DNA from: Prevotella sp. | GTDB taxonomy: Bacteria; Bacteroidota; Bacteroidia; Bacteroidales; Bacteroidaceae | Reading direction: 5' to 3' | Assembly: GCA_015060485.1 (NCBI GenBank) | Contig: SUYI01000023.1 | Span: 1-59,145, forward strand | Length of the DNA stretch: 59,145 nucleotides | Shown: one piece after another, positions 50,345 to 57,828 of the stretch | Layout: every line of letters begins with the position of its first letter | Position numbering within the stretch: the stretch's first letter is position 1 | The notes under the pieces: generated by a model | What the model was told of the DNA's origin: nothing | Databases searched by the model: none | Seen by the model: only the letters and a program-made list of their open reading frames with translations | Made by a program: the position numbers and the translations under genes

Positions 50345-50565
50345 TTAGGCTTCCTCGCCACACGTTCCTTCCATATTACCCATGCCACCACCGAAGGCTC
50401 CGGCTATGTTCATGGCTTCATCCTCACTTATCCCTGCAATGTCGGCGTATGTGTGAAGGACGGCCTGGGCGCAATTATGGCTATTGCACCTCTGGTGCCC
50501 TCCACGATGTTATCAACATCGCGGACTCCTCCCTTCTCTGCTGCTATCTGTTTTCTTGTTTCCAT
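50345..50565 (-). pseudogene. C_GCAxxG_C_C family shard
   Basis: Starts METRKQIAAEKGGVRDVDNI, then a frame change, then NCAQAVLHTYADIAGISEDE and MNIAGAFGGGMGNMEGTCG before a stop. This is the conserved core of the C_GCAxxG_C_C redox-disulfide family. The second half is missing and the frame is shifted. Confidence 0.6.
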
Positions 50566-50629
50566 ATTTCATATTGCAGGGTCTTTAGGCAGAAAATCCA
50601 TATCGCTAAATACTATTAAACGAACATGC

Positions 50630-50690
50630 AAATTTACTCATTTTTGCTCGATTTTTCGTTATTTTGCCCTCATTATTATGATTGTTTATG
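50630..50690 (+). promoter_or_regulatory. Third, diverged copy of the promoter module
   Basis: TTTACTCATTTTTGCTCGA followed by TTTTTCG(T)TATTTTGC resembles 14742-14775 and 47344-47377. No gene is found downstream. Confidence 0.4.
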
Positions 50691-50861
50691 AATTGACGGA
50701 CAAGCATTTATCTTGGCGAGAGGAAAGGAGCCCCGGTCAGTCCACCATAGCTCTTTGCGGCTCGCAGGAGATCCTCCTCGGACATATACTGCTGATAGGG
50801 GGGTGCTCCTTCGCCCTAGCTTCGTTGTTCCTTCGTCGTTCCCTCGGAGTACCTTCTATTG

Positions 50862-50990
50862 TTGTCCGGTACTCGTCCGCTATCTGTCCGCTATTTGTCC
50901 GCTACTTGTTCAGTTATGAACTGGACAAATACTGGACAAATACTGGACAAGTAATGTACATGTAGCGGACAAAATTGATGGCAAATCGCT
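50862..50990. repeat. Inverted cluster of TGTCCGCTA / CTGGACAAA units
   Basis: Three to four units of (T)GTCCGCTAT precede GTTCAGTTATGAAC, which is followed by three units of ACTGGACAAAT and, further on, GTAGCGGACAAA. The two halves are roughly complementary. Non-coding by appearance. Confidence 0.55.
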
Positions 50991-51023
50991 GCCTACTCCT
51001 TGGGTACTCCTTGGCTAATAAAC

Positions 51024-51044
51024 TTCAACGAGGATGAGTATTAA
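51024..51044 (+). repeat. 144-bp repeat, 3' terminal fragment (copy 3)
   Basis: TTCAACGAGGATGAGTATTA, the last 20 bases shared with copies 1 and 2 (reading FNEDEY then stop), again followed at once by a terminator. Confidence 0.6.
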
Positions 51045-51046
51045 AA

Positions 51047-51075
51047 GAAGAAGTGACGTTTGCGTCACTTCTTTC
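51047..51075. terminator. Hairpin terminator
   Basis: GAAGAAGTGACG and CGTCACTTCTTTC form a 12-bp stem after repeat copy 3 and next to the tRNA-Val gene on the other strand. Confidence 0.75.
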
Positions 51076-51081
51076 TATTTG

Positions 51082-51155
51082 TGTCGACACTTGGACTCGA
51101 ACCAAGGACCCCCACCATGTCAAGGTGATACTCTAACCAGCTGAGCTATGCCGAC
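51082..51155 (-). tRNA. tRNA-Val (GAC)
   Basis: 74 nt. Acceptor stem GTCGGCA/TGTCGAC pairs fully (one G-U), with discriminator A. The anticodon loop TTGACAT gives anticodon GAC. The T-arm GGTTCGAGTCC is standard. CCA is not encoded. Confidence 0.93.
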
Positions 51156-51171
51156 TTCAACGATGTCTTGG

Positions 51172-51253
51172 TGCGCCTGACAGGACTCGAACCTGCACAT
51201 CGTGAGATACTAGATCCTAAGTCTAGCGCGTCTGCCAATTCCGCCACAGGCGC
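51172..51253 (-). tRNA. tRNA-Leu (UAG)
   Basis: 82 nt with the long variable arm of class II tRNAs. Acceptor GCGCCTG/CAGGCGC, discriminator A. The anticodon loop CTTAGGA gives anticodon UAG (codon CUA). It is 16 bp upstream of tRNA-Val and co-transcribed. Confidence 0.93.
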
Positions 51254-51343
51254 CTTTCCTGACATTTGCGGGTGCAAAGGTACACATTTTAAATGAGAAA
51301 TGAGAAGTGAGAAATGAGAAATTCTCTTTCCGCCCTGCTTTTT

Positions 51344-52396
51344 TTATTTAATTAACAATTGGCGGGCTGTCTCAATGATGAGGTCGCGACCTTGTGCTGT
51401 AGCTTCGTCAGTGAGGGCTACGTTGACATCGGGGTCGATTCCGAATTCCGTCTGCTGTTTCTGGGCATCGAACATAGGACAAGCTGAGAAACGCACGGTC
51501 CATCCGTTGGGTAGCGAACTGCTCATCGGCATGCCGCTGCCTCCTCCTGTGTGGTCGCCCACCAGCTTCACCATCGGCAGTGTGTGCATGATGACTGCAA
51601 AGTCGTTGGCAGCACTGAATACAGAACGATTGGTGAGCACACAAACTGGTTTGTGCCAGCGGATGTTGCTGGATGGCTCCAGGTAGCGAGGCTCCAGTGA
51701 CGAGAAGTCGTTGTGGCCTTTTCCCGTCTTATGTTGCATGTACCCCACGAGTGTTTTCTCGTGTACGAAGCGCCCAGCCAGTTTCTCGGCATTTGTCAGG
51801 TCGCCTCCGCCATTGTTACGGATGTCAATGATGAGTCCGCGACAGAGTGCCAAGTAGGAGAGACACTCATCGAGATTGCCTTCACCTACACCTTGCAGGA
51901 ACGATTCGTAGCGTATGTAGCCGATGTTGTCGTCGAGCACGCGGTATTTCAGTCCTGCAGAAATCTTGTAGTCCGTGCCCAGATAACGCCGCTGCAGGCT
52001 GTCGCTGAAGTTTTGCGGATAAGCCTCGTGCCATGTCCAGTAGCGTCCGTAGTCCATCGAACTGTTCAGATTGACGTGTCCGTCGCGCAATTCAGCAAGC
52101 ATGTCGGTCAGTACTTCGAAAAGCTGTACGGTTGTCATGTGGTTGCTGACGCGTACCTTGTATTTGTTGTATACGGCATTCCAGTCGAGGCCGTATTCGT
52201 GTTGTTTGTAGTCGAAGAAGCAGTAGTGTTCGTCGATGATTTGCCACAGTGCCTCGAAATTTCCCTCGGGGGTGTTGTCGTGCTCGACTTCGTCGACGCA
52301 CGAAATGGGAATTAAGCAGAAGCAGAGCAGGTAGAGTAGGTGGCGTAGGTAGGGTAGGTAACGTTGGTAGGGTAGGGGATGTTGCAAATTTTTCAT
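51344..52396 (-). CDS. S41-family peptidase, lipoprotein
   Basis: 350 residues. Lipobox IPISC (Cys 33). A tricorn/CPP-like N-terminal domain, then LAELRDGHVNL, GLIIDIRNNGGGDLTNAEKL and the nucleophile zone VCVLTNRSVFSAANDFAVIM with Ser, followed by GDHTGGGSGMPM. C-terminal DPDVNVALT fits S41. Residues 6-22 (HPLPYQRYLPYLRHLLY) are encoded by a CCCTAC-rich low-complexity stretch (52331-52380), so the N-terminal signal may have grown by repeat insertion. It overlaps the upstream DUF3316 gene by 4 bp. Confidence 0.87.
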   Translation of the reverse strand: MKNLQHPLPYQRYLPYLRHLLYLLCFCLIPISCVDEVEHDNTPEGNFEALWQIIDEHYCFFDYKQHEYGLDWNAVYNKYKVRVSNHMTTVQLFEVLTDMLAELRDGHVNLNSSMDYGRYWTWHEAYPQNFSDSLQRRYLGTDYKISAGLKYRVLDDNIGYIRYESFLQGVGEGNLDECLSYLALCRGLIIDIRNNGGGDLTNAEKLAGRFVHEKTLVGYMQHKTGKGHNDFSSLEPRYLEPSSNIRWHKPVCVLTNRSVFSAANDFAVIMHTLPMVKLVGDHTGGGSGMPMSSSLPNGWTVRFSACPMFDAQKQQTEFGIDPDVNVALTDEATAQGRDLIIETARQLLIK

Positions 52397-53208
52397 AAGG
52401 CGTGGGGGGTGATGGAGAAGCGCTTGGTGATTCCGATAAGGACTCGGTGGGTGTAGATGTGCTGGCGCAGGTTGTTGACCTTAGCCTGCTGCAAGTTACC
52501 TAAGTAGCCAATGCGGAGGGTGAGTGGTGAGGGGTGAGTGGTGAGGGGAATGTCGAGGGTCAGCATGTGACGCCATTCGGGTGCTGATACGAAGGTGGTG
52601 GGTACGACATTGTGGTCGTAGTTGCCCCGCGAGAAAATCTCGTAGTACGACTGTCCGTAGTTCGGTGAGAACATAATGCCCGCCAGGGGTAGGCTGAGTT
52701 CATAACGTGCCACCAAGGTGCGTTTGAAAAGTTGGAAGCGATAGGCTGCCGTTCCTGTAGGCATGAGGTTCAGATGTGCCCGTGCCTGTGCAGGATTGTT
52801 TGAGTTGGAGGTGTTGTAGATGACGCCCAATGAGGCGTTCAGCAGTCCGCCAGCCTGTAATCGTAGCCTATTGTCCATGAACTGCCAACTGTACAGCTTG
52901 CCCCAATAGAAATTGTACGCTCCCTCTAGTTCGTGTTTCGACTTGGGGCGGTCCTTGACGCTGGAGATGTTGGCTTCGTGCTCCATGAGTGTTGACCAGC
53001 GATGGTCTGTCCGTTGTCGCTCGATGGTGGAGAGAAAGGAGACACCAGGCCCCTTGAAGTGTTCCTGCGAGAGATAGGTGTCGAGCACGTTGGAAACTCC
53101 TACGCCAATCATCGTGCTGCGGGTGATGACCTTTTGAGATTCGGCAGACTGCGCCAATAGCGCAGTGTACGGGACAAGGGAGAGTAACAGAAACTTAATC
53201 TTCTTCAT
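52393..53208 (-). CDS. DUF3316-family outer-membrane-like protein
   Basis: 271 residues, signal peptide MKKIKFLLLSLVPYTALLAQ, then alternating strands with aromatic girdles (YNFYWGKLYSWQFMDNRLRL) as in beta-barrels. Begins within the end of the topoisomerase gene (14-bp overlap) and overlaps the peptidase, so the three are one operon. A short insert TTHPSPLT is encoded by a GGTGAGTGGTGAGGGG repeat (52519-52548). Confidence 0.78.
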   Translation of the reverse strand: MKKIKFLLLSLVPYTALLAQSAESQKVITRSTMIGVGVSNVLDTYLSQEHFKGPGVSFLSTIERQRTDHRWSTLMEHEANISSVKDRPKSKHELEGAYNFYWGKLYSWQFMDNRLRLQAGGLLNASLGVIYNTSNSNNPAQARAHLNLMPTGTAAYRFQLFKRTLVARYELSLPLAGIMFSPNYGQSYYEIFSRGNYDHNVVPTTFVSAPEWRHMLTLDIPLTTHPSPLTLRIGYLGNLQQAKVNNLRQHIYTHRVLIGITKRFSITPHAL

Positions 53209-55900
53209 TGGGGAAAAGGCTGAGTTGTCCTGTTAATTCGTCAAGGACCTGTTGCTGGCTCTTACCGGCATCGGGGTCAAGGTCTTCTTCTTCTTCCGAG
53301 GAACTGAATTCCTCGGCACTCGGAGGTTCAGGGAGACGGGTGGGCTCGAGTTCGGTGATGCTCTCAATCTGCCAAGTAGTCAGGCGTTTACCCTTGGCCT
53401 TGAAGCCCTTGACAGCAATAAACTGTTCGACATCGATTTCCTCTGATCCGCGGAAGGCATCGTTGCCACCATAGGTTACCAGCAAGCGTGGATAGCAGGT
53501 GTCTGTCAACAGGATTTGCTGTGAGTTCTCATTCTCGCCCAGATAGTTTTGTTTGCGCTTGGAAGCCTCCATGACAAAACGCTTGACATAGGGATAGCCC
53601 TGATTGTCGGCATCGTAGAGTACACAACTCCATACCTTTTCCGGTTCGTATTTCTCCAATCGGTCGATGTTATCTTCGAAGTGTACGTTGGCATCGAAGC
53701 CCGCCAGGTAGTAGTCCGCATTCTTGAGGATGACCAGGATTTGGTCGCCATCATTGAATTCGCCCAACAGCTGTCCGTGTTCATCGTAGTTCAGACGGTT
53801 GACATCGGGGTCGTACCACACCTTGCGACCACCCAGCGTTGAGTGTCCGTGACTCTTCAGTCCGATGCGGTGCACCTGGAACTTAGTGAGCAGGTTACCC
53901 TTGGCGGCACGTCCCTTGATGAGTACCTCCGAGAAGTCTTTATCAAAGAAGATGCGCTTTAGTTTGGGTGCCGGGTCGAGGGTTACCTTGATGACCTCTG
54001 CCTCACCATTGGGATTGGCAGTAAAGTATAGGACGCGTGAGCCCTCGGTGCCTGCCGTGATGTCGTATTCGCGATCGCGGGTGATGGCGGAGACATTGAA
54101 ACGCTTGATATAATAGAATCCCTTGCGTCCGTCGCGATAGACGGCATTGTAGATGGTGCGTTGGTCATTCTTCTTGAAGACTCCCAGCCACATGACGTTC
54201 TTACCTACAAACAGCTTGTCGGCCACACGGACCACCTTGAACTTACCATCCTTATAGAAGATAATGATGTCGTCGATGTCCGAGCAGTTGCACACAAACT
54301 CGTCCTTCTTCAAACCTGTGCCGATGAAACCGTCCTGACGGTTGATATAGAGTTTCTGGTTGGCCTCGACCACCTTTGTAGCTTCGATGGTATCGAAGTT
54401 GCGGATTTCCGTCAGGCGTGGATGCTCGTTGCCATACTTGTCCTTGAGGAACTGGAACCAGTCAGCTGTCACCTCTATGAGGTTATTCAGGTCTCGGTCT
54501 ATTTCCTCAATCTCCGCCTTGATGCGAGCCATAAGTTCTTCGGCCTTGTCCTTGTTGAATTTCAGGATGCGCTGCATCTTGATTTCCAACAGCTTCAGGA
54601 TGTCGTCCTTGGTGACCTCGCGCACCATCTGTGGATAGTAGGGCGTCAGGCGGTCGTCAATATGCTCGCAGACACTATCGATGTCTGGAGCCTGCTCGAA
54701 TTTCTTATCCTTATAGATGCGTTCCTCGATGAATATCTTCTCCAACGAATAGAAATGCAGCTGTTCTAGCAGTTCGCCCTTACGGATTTCCAGTTCCTGG
54801 CGGATGAGATCTTTCGTGCGGTCTACCGAGTGGCGCAGCACATCGCTGATGGTGAGGAACTGCGGTTTGTTGTCCTCGATGACGCAGCAGTTGGGCGAGA
54901 TATTAATCTCGCAGTCAGAAAAAGCATAGAGGGCATCGAGGGTTTTGTCAGATGATACGCCAGGTGCCAGTTGCACCTGTATCTCGACTTTGGCTGCTGT
55001 CAGGTCCTCCACATGACGCGCCTTGATTTTACCTTTGTCGATAGCTTTCAGAATGGAGTCGATAAGCGTCTCGGTGGTCTTCGAGAATGGAATCTCGCGG
55101 ATGACCAGTGTCTTCGGGTCGAGTTTCTCGATTTTTGCACGCACCTTCAGTACACCGCCGCGTTGTCCGTCGTTGTATTTCGATACGTCTATCGAGCCCC
55201 CTGTGGGGAAGTCGGGATAGAGGTGGAACTCCTCGTCGTGCAGATAGGCTATGGCAGCATCGCAAATCTCCACGAAATTGTGGGGCAGCACCTTGGTCGA
55301 CAAACCTACGGCAATACCTTCGGCACCCTGAGCCAGCAGGAGCGGATACTTGACGGGCAGGGTGATGGGTTCCTTGTTGCGTCCGTCGTATGACATCTGC
55401 CATTCGGTGGTCTTGGGATTAAAGACCGTATCCAAGGCAAACTTGGACAAGCGGGCTTCGATATAGCGGGGGGCGGCAGCCTTGTTGCCTGTGAGGATGT
55501 TACCCCAGTTACCTTGGGTATCGATGAGCAGGTCTTTCTGTCCCATTTGTACCAGTGCGTCGCCGATGGAGGCATCTCCGTGAGGATGGAACTGCATCGT
55601 GTGTCCCACGATGTTCGCCACTTTGTTGTATCGCCCGTCGTCCATGCGTTTCATGGAGTGCAGAATGCGTCGTTGCACGGGTTTCAGACCATCTTCGATA
55701 TGTGGCACAGCACGATCGAGAATGGTATAGCTTGCATAGTCGAGGAACCAGTTCTGATACATCCCGCTCAGATGATGCACTGCGGCAGCGTCGAAGCGGT
55801 TTACGGGCTTATAGTCAGAGTGTCCTTCTGCAGATTCTGTATATTCTGCATTCTCGGAACCCTCTATGTCTGTCATGTCGTCTCTTGTTTCGTCGTCCAT
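53195..55900 (-). CDS. parC: DNA topoisomerase IV subunit A
   Basis: 901-residue type IIA topoisomerase subunit, relaxing and decatenating DNA with ParE. The quinolone-determining region is HTMQFHPHGDASIGDALVQM, and the active-site Tyr is in AAAPRYIEARL (about residue 146). The winged-helix/tower region, coiled coil (about 390-480) and beta-pinwheel C-terminal domain follow. N-terminal acidic tail of about 35 residues and C-terminal acidic tail SSSEEEEDLDPDAG ending TGQLSLFPNEED. QLSLF matches the sliding-clamp-binding consensus. Confidence 0.93.
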   Translation of the reverse strand: MDDETRDDMTDIEGSENAEYTESAEGHSDYKPVNRFDAAAVHHLSGMYQNWFLDYASYTILDRAVPHIEDGLKPVQRRILHSMKRMDDGRYNKVANIVGHTMQFHPHGDASIGDALVQMGQKDLLIDTQGNWGNILTGNKAAAPRYIEARLSKFALDTVFNPKTTEWQMSYDGRNKEPITLPVKYPLLLAQGAEGIAVGLSTKVLPHNFVEICDAAIAYLHDEEFHLYPDFPTGGSIDVSKYNDGQRGGVLKVRAKIEKLDPKTLVIREIPFSKTTETLIDSILKAIDKGKIKARHVEDLTAAKVEIQVQLAPGVSSDKTLDALYAFSDCEINISPNCCVIEDNKPQFLTISDVLRHSVDRTKDLIRQELEIRKGELLEQLHFYSLEKIFIEERIYKDKKFEQAPDIDSVCEHIDDRLTPYYPQMVREVTKDDILKLLEIKMQRILKFNKDKAEELMARIKAEIEEIDRDLNNLIEVTADWFQFLKDKYGNEHPRLTEIRNFDTIEATKVVEANQKLYINRQDGFIGTGLKKDEFVCNCSDIDDIIIFYKDGKFKVVRVADKLFVGKNVMWLGVFKKNDQRTIYNAVYRDGRKGFYYIKRFNVSAITRDREYDITAGTEGSRVLYFTANPNGEAEVIKVTLDPAPKLKRIFFDKDFSEVLIKGRAAKGNLLTKFQVHRIGLKSHGHSTLGGRKVWYDPDVNRLNYDEHGQLLGEFNDGDQILVILKNADYYLAGFDANVHFEDNIDRLEKYEPEKVWSCVLYDADNQGYPYVKRFVMEASKRKQNYLGENENSQQILLTDTCYPRLLVTYGGNDAFRGSEEIDVEQFIAVKGFKAKGKRLTTWQIESITELEPTRLPEPPSAEEFSSSEEEEDLDPDAGKSQQQVLDELTGQLSLFPNEED

Positions 55901-55926
55901 TGATAGTGGTTATTGGAAATTTGTTG

Positions 55927-57588
55927 TTATTTCTTGCTTCTATAGAATTTCTCGAGTGTGCGGAAAGCATTCTCGCGCTCGGGAGAAGCCACCTCCTTCG
56001 ATTCGACATCTATCTTCATGACAGGAGCGTTGTCGAGGTTATCCTTGGTAATGACGGTCCACTTGGGAAGACCTTCGCCATTAGGATTGCCCGTCTTGCA
56101 GAAGTTGGCATAGTAGGTGAGGAACAACTTGGAAATGTCGTAGTCCTCCTGCTGCCAGTCGTAGTATTCGTTGGTGTCGAGGGTACCCATGGCATATTCG
56201 ATGTCGGCAGAGTGCACGGCACCAGGAGCGATGGCTGGCTGCGTGGCTGCGGCCTTCTTCTCTTCCTCGGTCTTTTCGCGTACACCGCCAGCCAGTGCAC
56301 CGGTCTTGTCACCCATCTTGGCTGATACCTGGGGACGCGGGTGCATGTAGTGATAGCGGTAGACGGGCATCCCCGATTTGGCATGATAGTCGCACACCTT
56401 CCATGTGGGGAAGCCTGTGAAGAGGTCGGAAGCAAGGTCTAGACCTTTCTGGCTCAGCACATCCTCATCGGTGGTGATGCCATAGGCTGTGAAGATTTCG
56501 TCAGTCATATCGCCAAACTGAGCCTTCATGGCGTTCTTGAAATTCTGGAGCGTGGGCTGCTGTCCCTGCAGAGCCTGGGCGGGATGACCCTCTAACGAGT
56601 TCCAACCTGCCAGCAAGGGCACCTGAGCCTGCTCGTTCTTCTCAAACACATCGTCGGCACTTTCCTTCATGAAGTAGCCGTCGATGACAACTCTCGACAT
56701 GCCTCTTGGAGGGAGTACTTTTTGCAGCGAGTCGGCACTAAGGGCCATTGCATCAGCCAGGCTTGCAATGCCTGCTCCTTTCAGGGCGTCGACACCTGCA
56801 GCTTCGGCCTCAGCCAATGTGGCAGGCTTATTTGGCATTACCTCAGCACCTGATGAGAGCATTGCCCCTGCGATAAGGCCTTTGGAGAGCGGTGAACACA
56901 TCAGTAGCGACACCGAGAACGAACCAGCCGATTCGCCCACGATGGTGATGCGATTGGGGTCACCGCCAAAGGCAGCGATATTCTCCTTGACCCATTTGAT
57001 AGCAGCCACCTGGTCAAGGAAACCATAGTTTCCGCTACCCTTATAGTCGGAGGCTGCTGTGAGCTCCGGGTGCGCAAAGTATCCAAACACACCTTCACGA
57101 TAGTTCGCCGTCACACCGATGACACCCTGTTTGGCCATGGAGGAACCATCGTAGCGTGGTTCGCTACCCGATCCAGCCATGAGCCCACCGCCATTGAAAT
57201 AGATCAGTACAGGCAGACCATCGGCCGTTGTAGCCGCTGTGGTCCAGATGTTCAGATAGAGACAATCCTCACTGCGTCCGGCACCGCGGAACGCCATATC
57301 GCCGAAGATGTCGAGCTGCATGGGGTCGGCGCCAAACTCCTTAGCGGGGCGCACGCCCTCCCAGGGTTGCATGGGCTGGGGAGCCTTCCATCGGAGTTCG
57401 CCGACGGGAGCCTGAGCAAACGGTACGCCAAGGAATTTCTTCACTCCCCCTTCTTCGAAGCCTTCAAGGATTCCATACTGGGTTTTTACCTGAAGCGTGA
57501 CATCGTCTCCCTTCTTCTGCATGCAAGCACTTAGGATTGCAAGACCAGCGACGGCCAGCATCGCCATTGTTTTAATCGTTTTAGACAT
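55927..57588 (-). CDS. Carboxylesterase (type B) lipoprotein
   Basis: 553 residues from ATG 57588 (MSKTIKTMAMLAVAGLAILSAC, lipid Cys 22). Alpha/beta-hydrolase of the carboxylesterase/PNB-esterase family: EDCLYLNIW (108-116), oxyanion zone FNGGGLMAGS, nucleophile elbow GESAG (S220), and late AVHSADIEYAMG and TYYANFCKTGNPNG as usual. The oxyanion motif has Phe-Asn in place of the common Ile/Val-His. Substrate unknown; an extracytoplasmic ester cleaver. Confidence 0.9.
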   Translation of the reverse strand: MSKTIKTMAMLAVAGLAILSACMQKKGDDVTLQVKTQYGILEGFEEGGVKKFLGVPFAQAPVGELRWKAPQPMQPWEGVRPAKEFGADPMQLDIFGDMAFRGAGRSEDCLYLNIWTTAATTADGLPVLIYFNGGGLMAGSGSEPRYDGSSMAKQGVIGVTANYREGVFGYFAHPELTAASDYKGSGNYGFLDQVAAIKWVKENIAAFGGDPNRITIVGESAGSFSVSLLMCSPLSKGLIAGAMLSSGAEVMPNKPATLAEAEAAGVDALKGAGIASLADAMALSADSLQKVLPPRGMSRVVIDGYFMKESADDVFEKNEQAQVPLLAGWNSLEGHPAQALQGQQPTLQNFKNAMKAQFGDMTDEIFTAYGITTDEDVLSQKGLDLASDLFTGFPTWKVCDYHAKSGMPVYRYHYMHPRPQVSAKMGDKTGALAGGVREKTEEEKKAAATQPAIAPGAVHSADIEYAMGTLDTNEYYDWQQEDYDISKLFLTYYANFCKTGNPNGEGLPKWTVITKDNLDNAPVMKIDVESKEVASPERENAFRTLEKFYRSKK

Positions 57589-57621
57589 ATGAATAGATAG
57601 TATTAAGTCCAATCTGCGGGA

Positions 57622-57629
57622 CAAAGATA
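57622..57629 (-). promoter_or_regulatory. -7 box of the esterase gene
   Basis: TATCTTTG on the minus strand, 34 bp before ATG 57588; it lies upstream of that start and excludes longer frames. Confidence 0.65.
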
Positions 57630-57768
57630 CGAATAAGTGAGGAGAAAACCAAATTTTTTGTAATTTTTCTCTTGCGCTTTTTTAGAATGAGGTCTTCATG
57701 GCAACATCAAGTAATGCCCCTTAAATAATAAAAAATGATAATTCTGCCGTTTTCTCTTTTGAATTTCG

Positions 57769-57776
57769 TACCTTTG
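57769..57776 (+). promoter_or_regulatory. -7 box of glyS
   Basis: TACCTTTG followed by CACC, 53 bp before ATG 57829. The leader is an A-rich run of AAAAAGG-type units (57787-57827). Confidence 0.65.
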
Positions 57777-57828
57777 CACCCAAAATTAAAAAAGGAAAAA
57801 AAGTAAAAAGGTAAAAAAGTGAAAAAAT

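Noticed and set aside
53549..55903. Several open frames antisense to topoisomerase IV subunit A
   Set aside because: The sense frame carries all type IIA topoisomerase motifs; the antisense frames have none.
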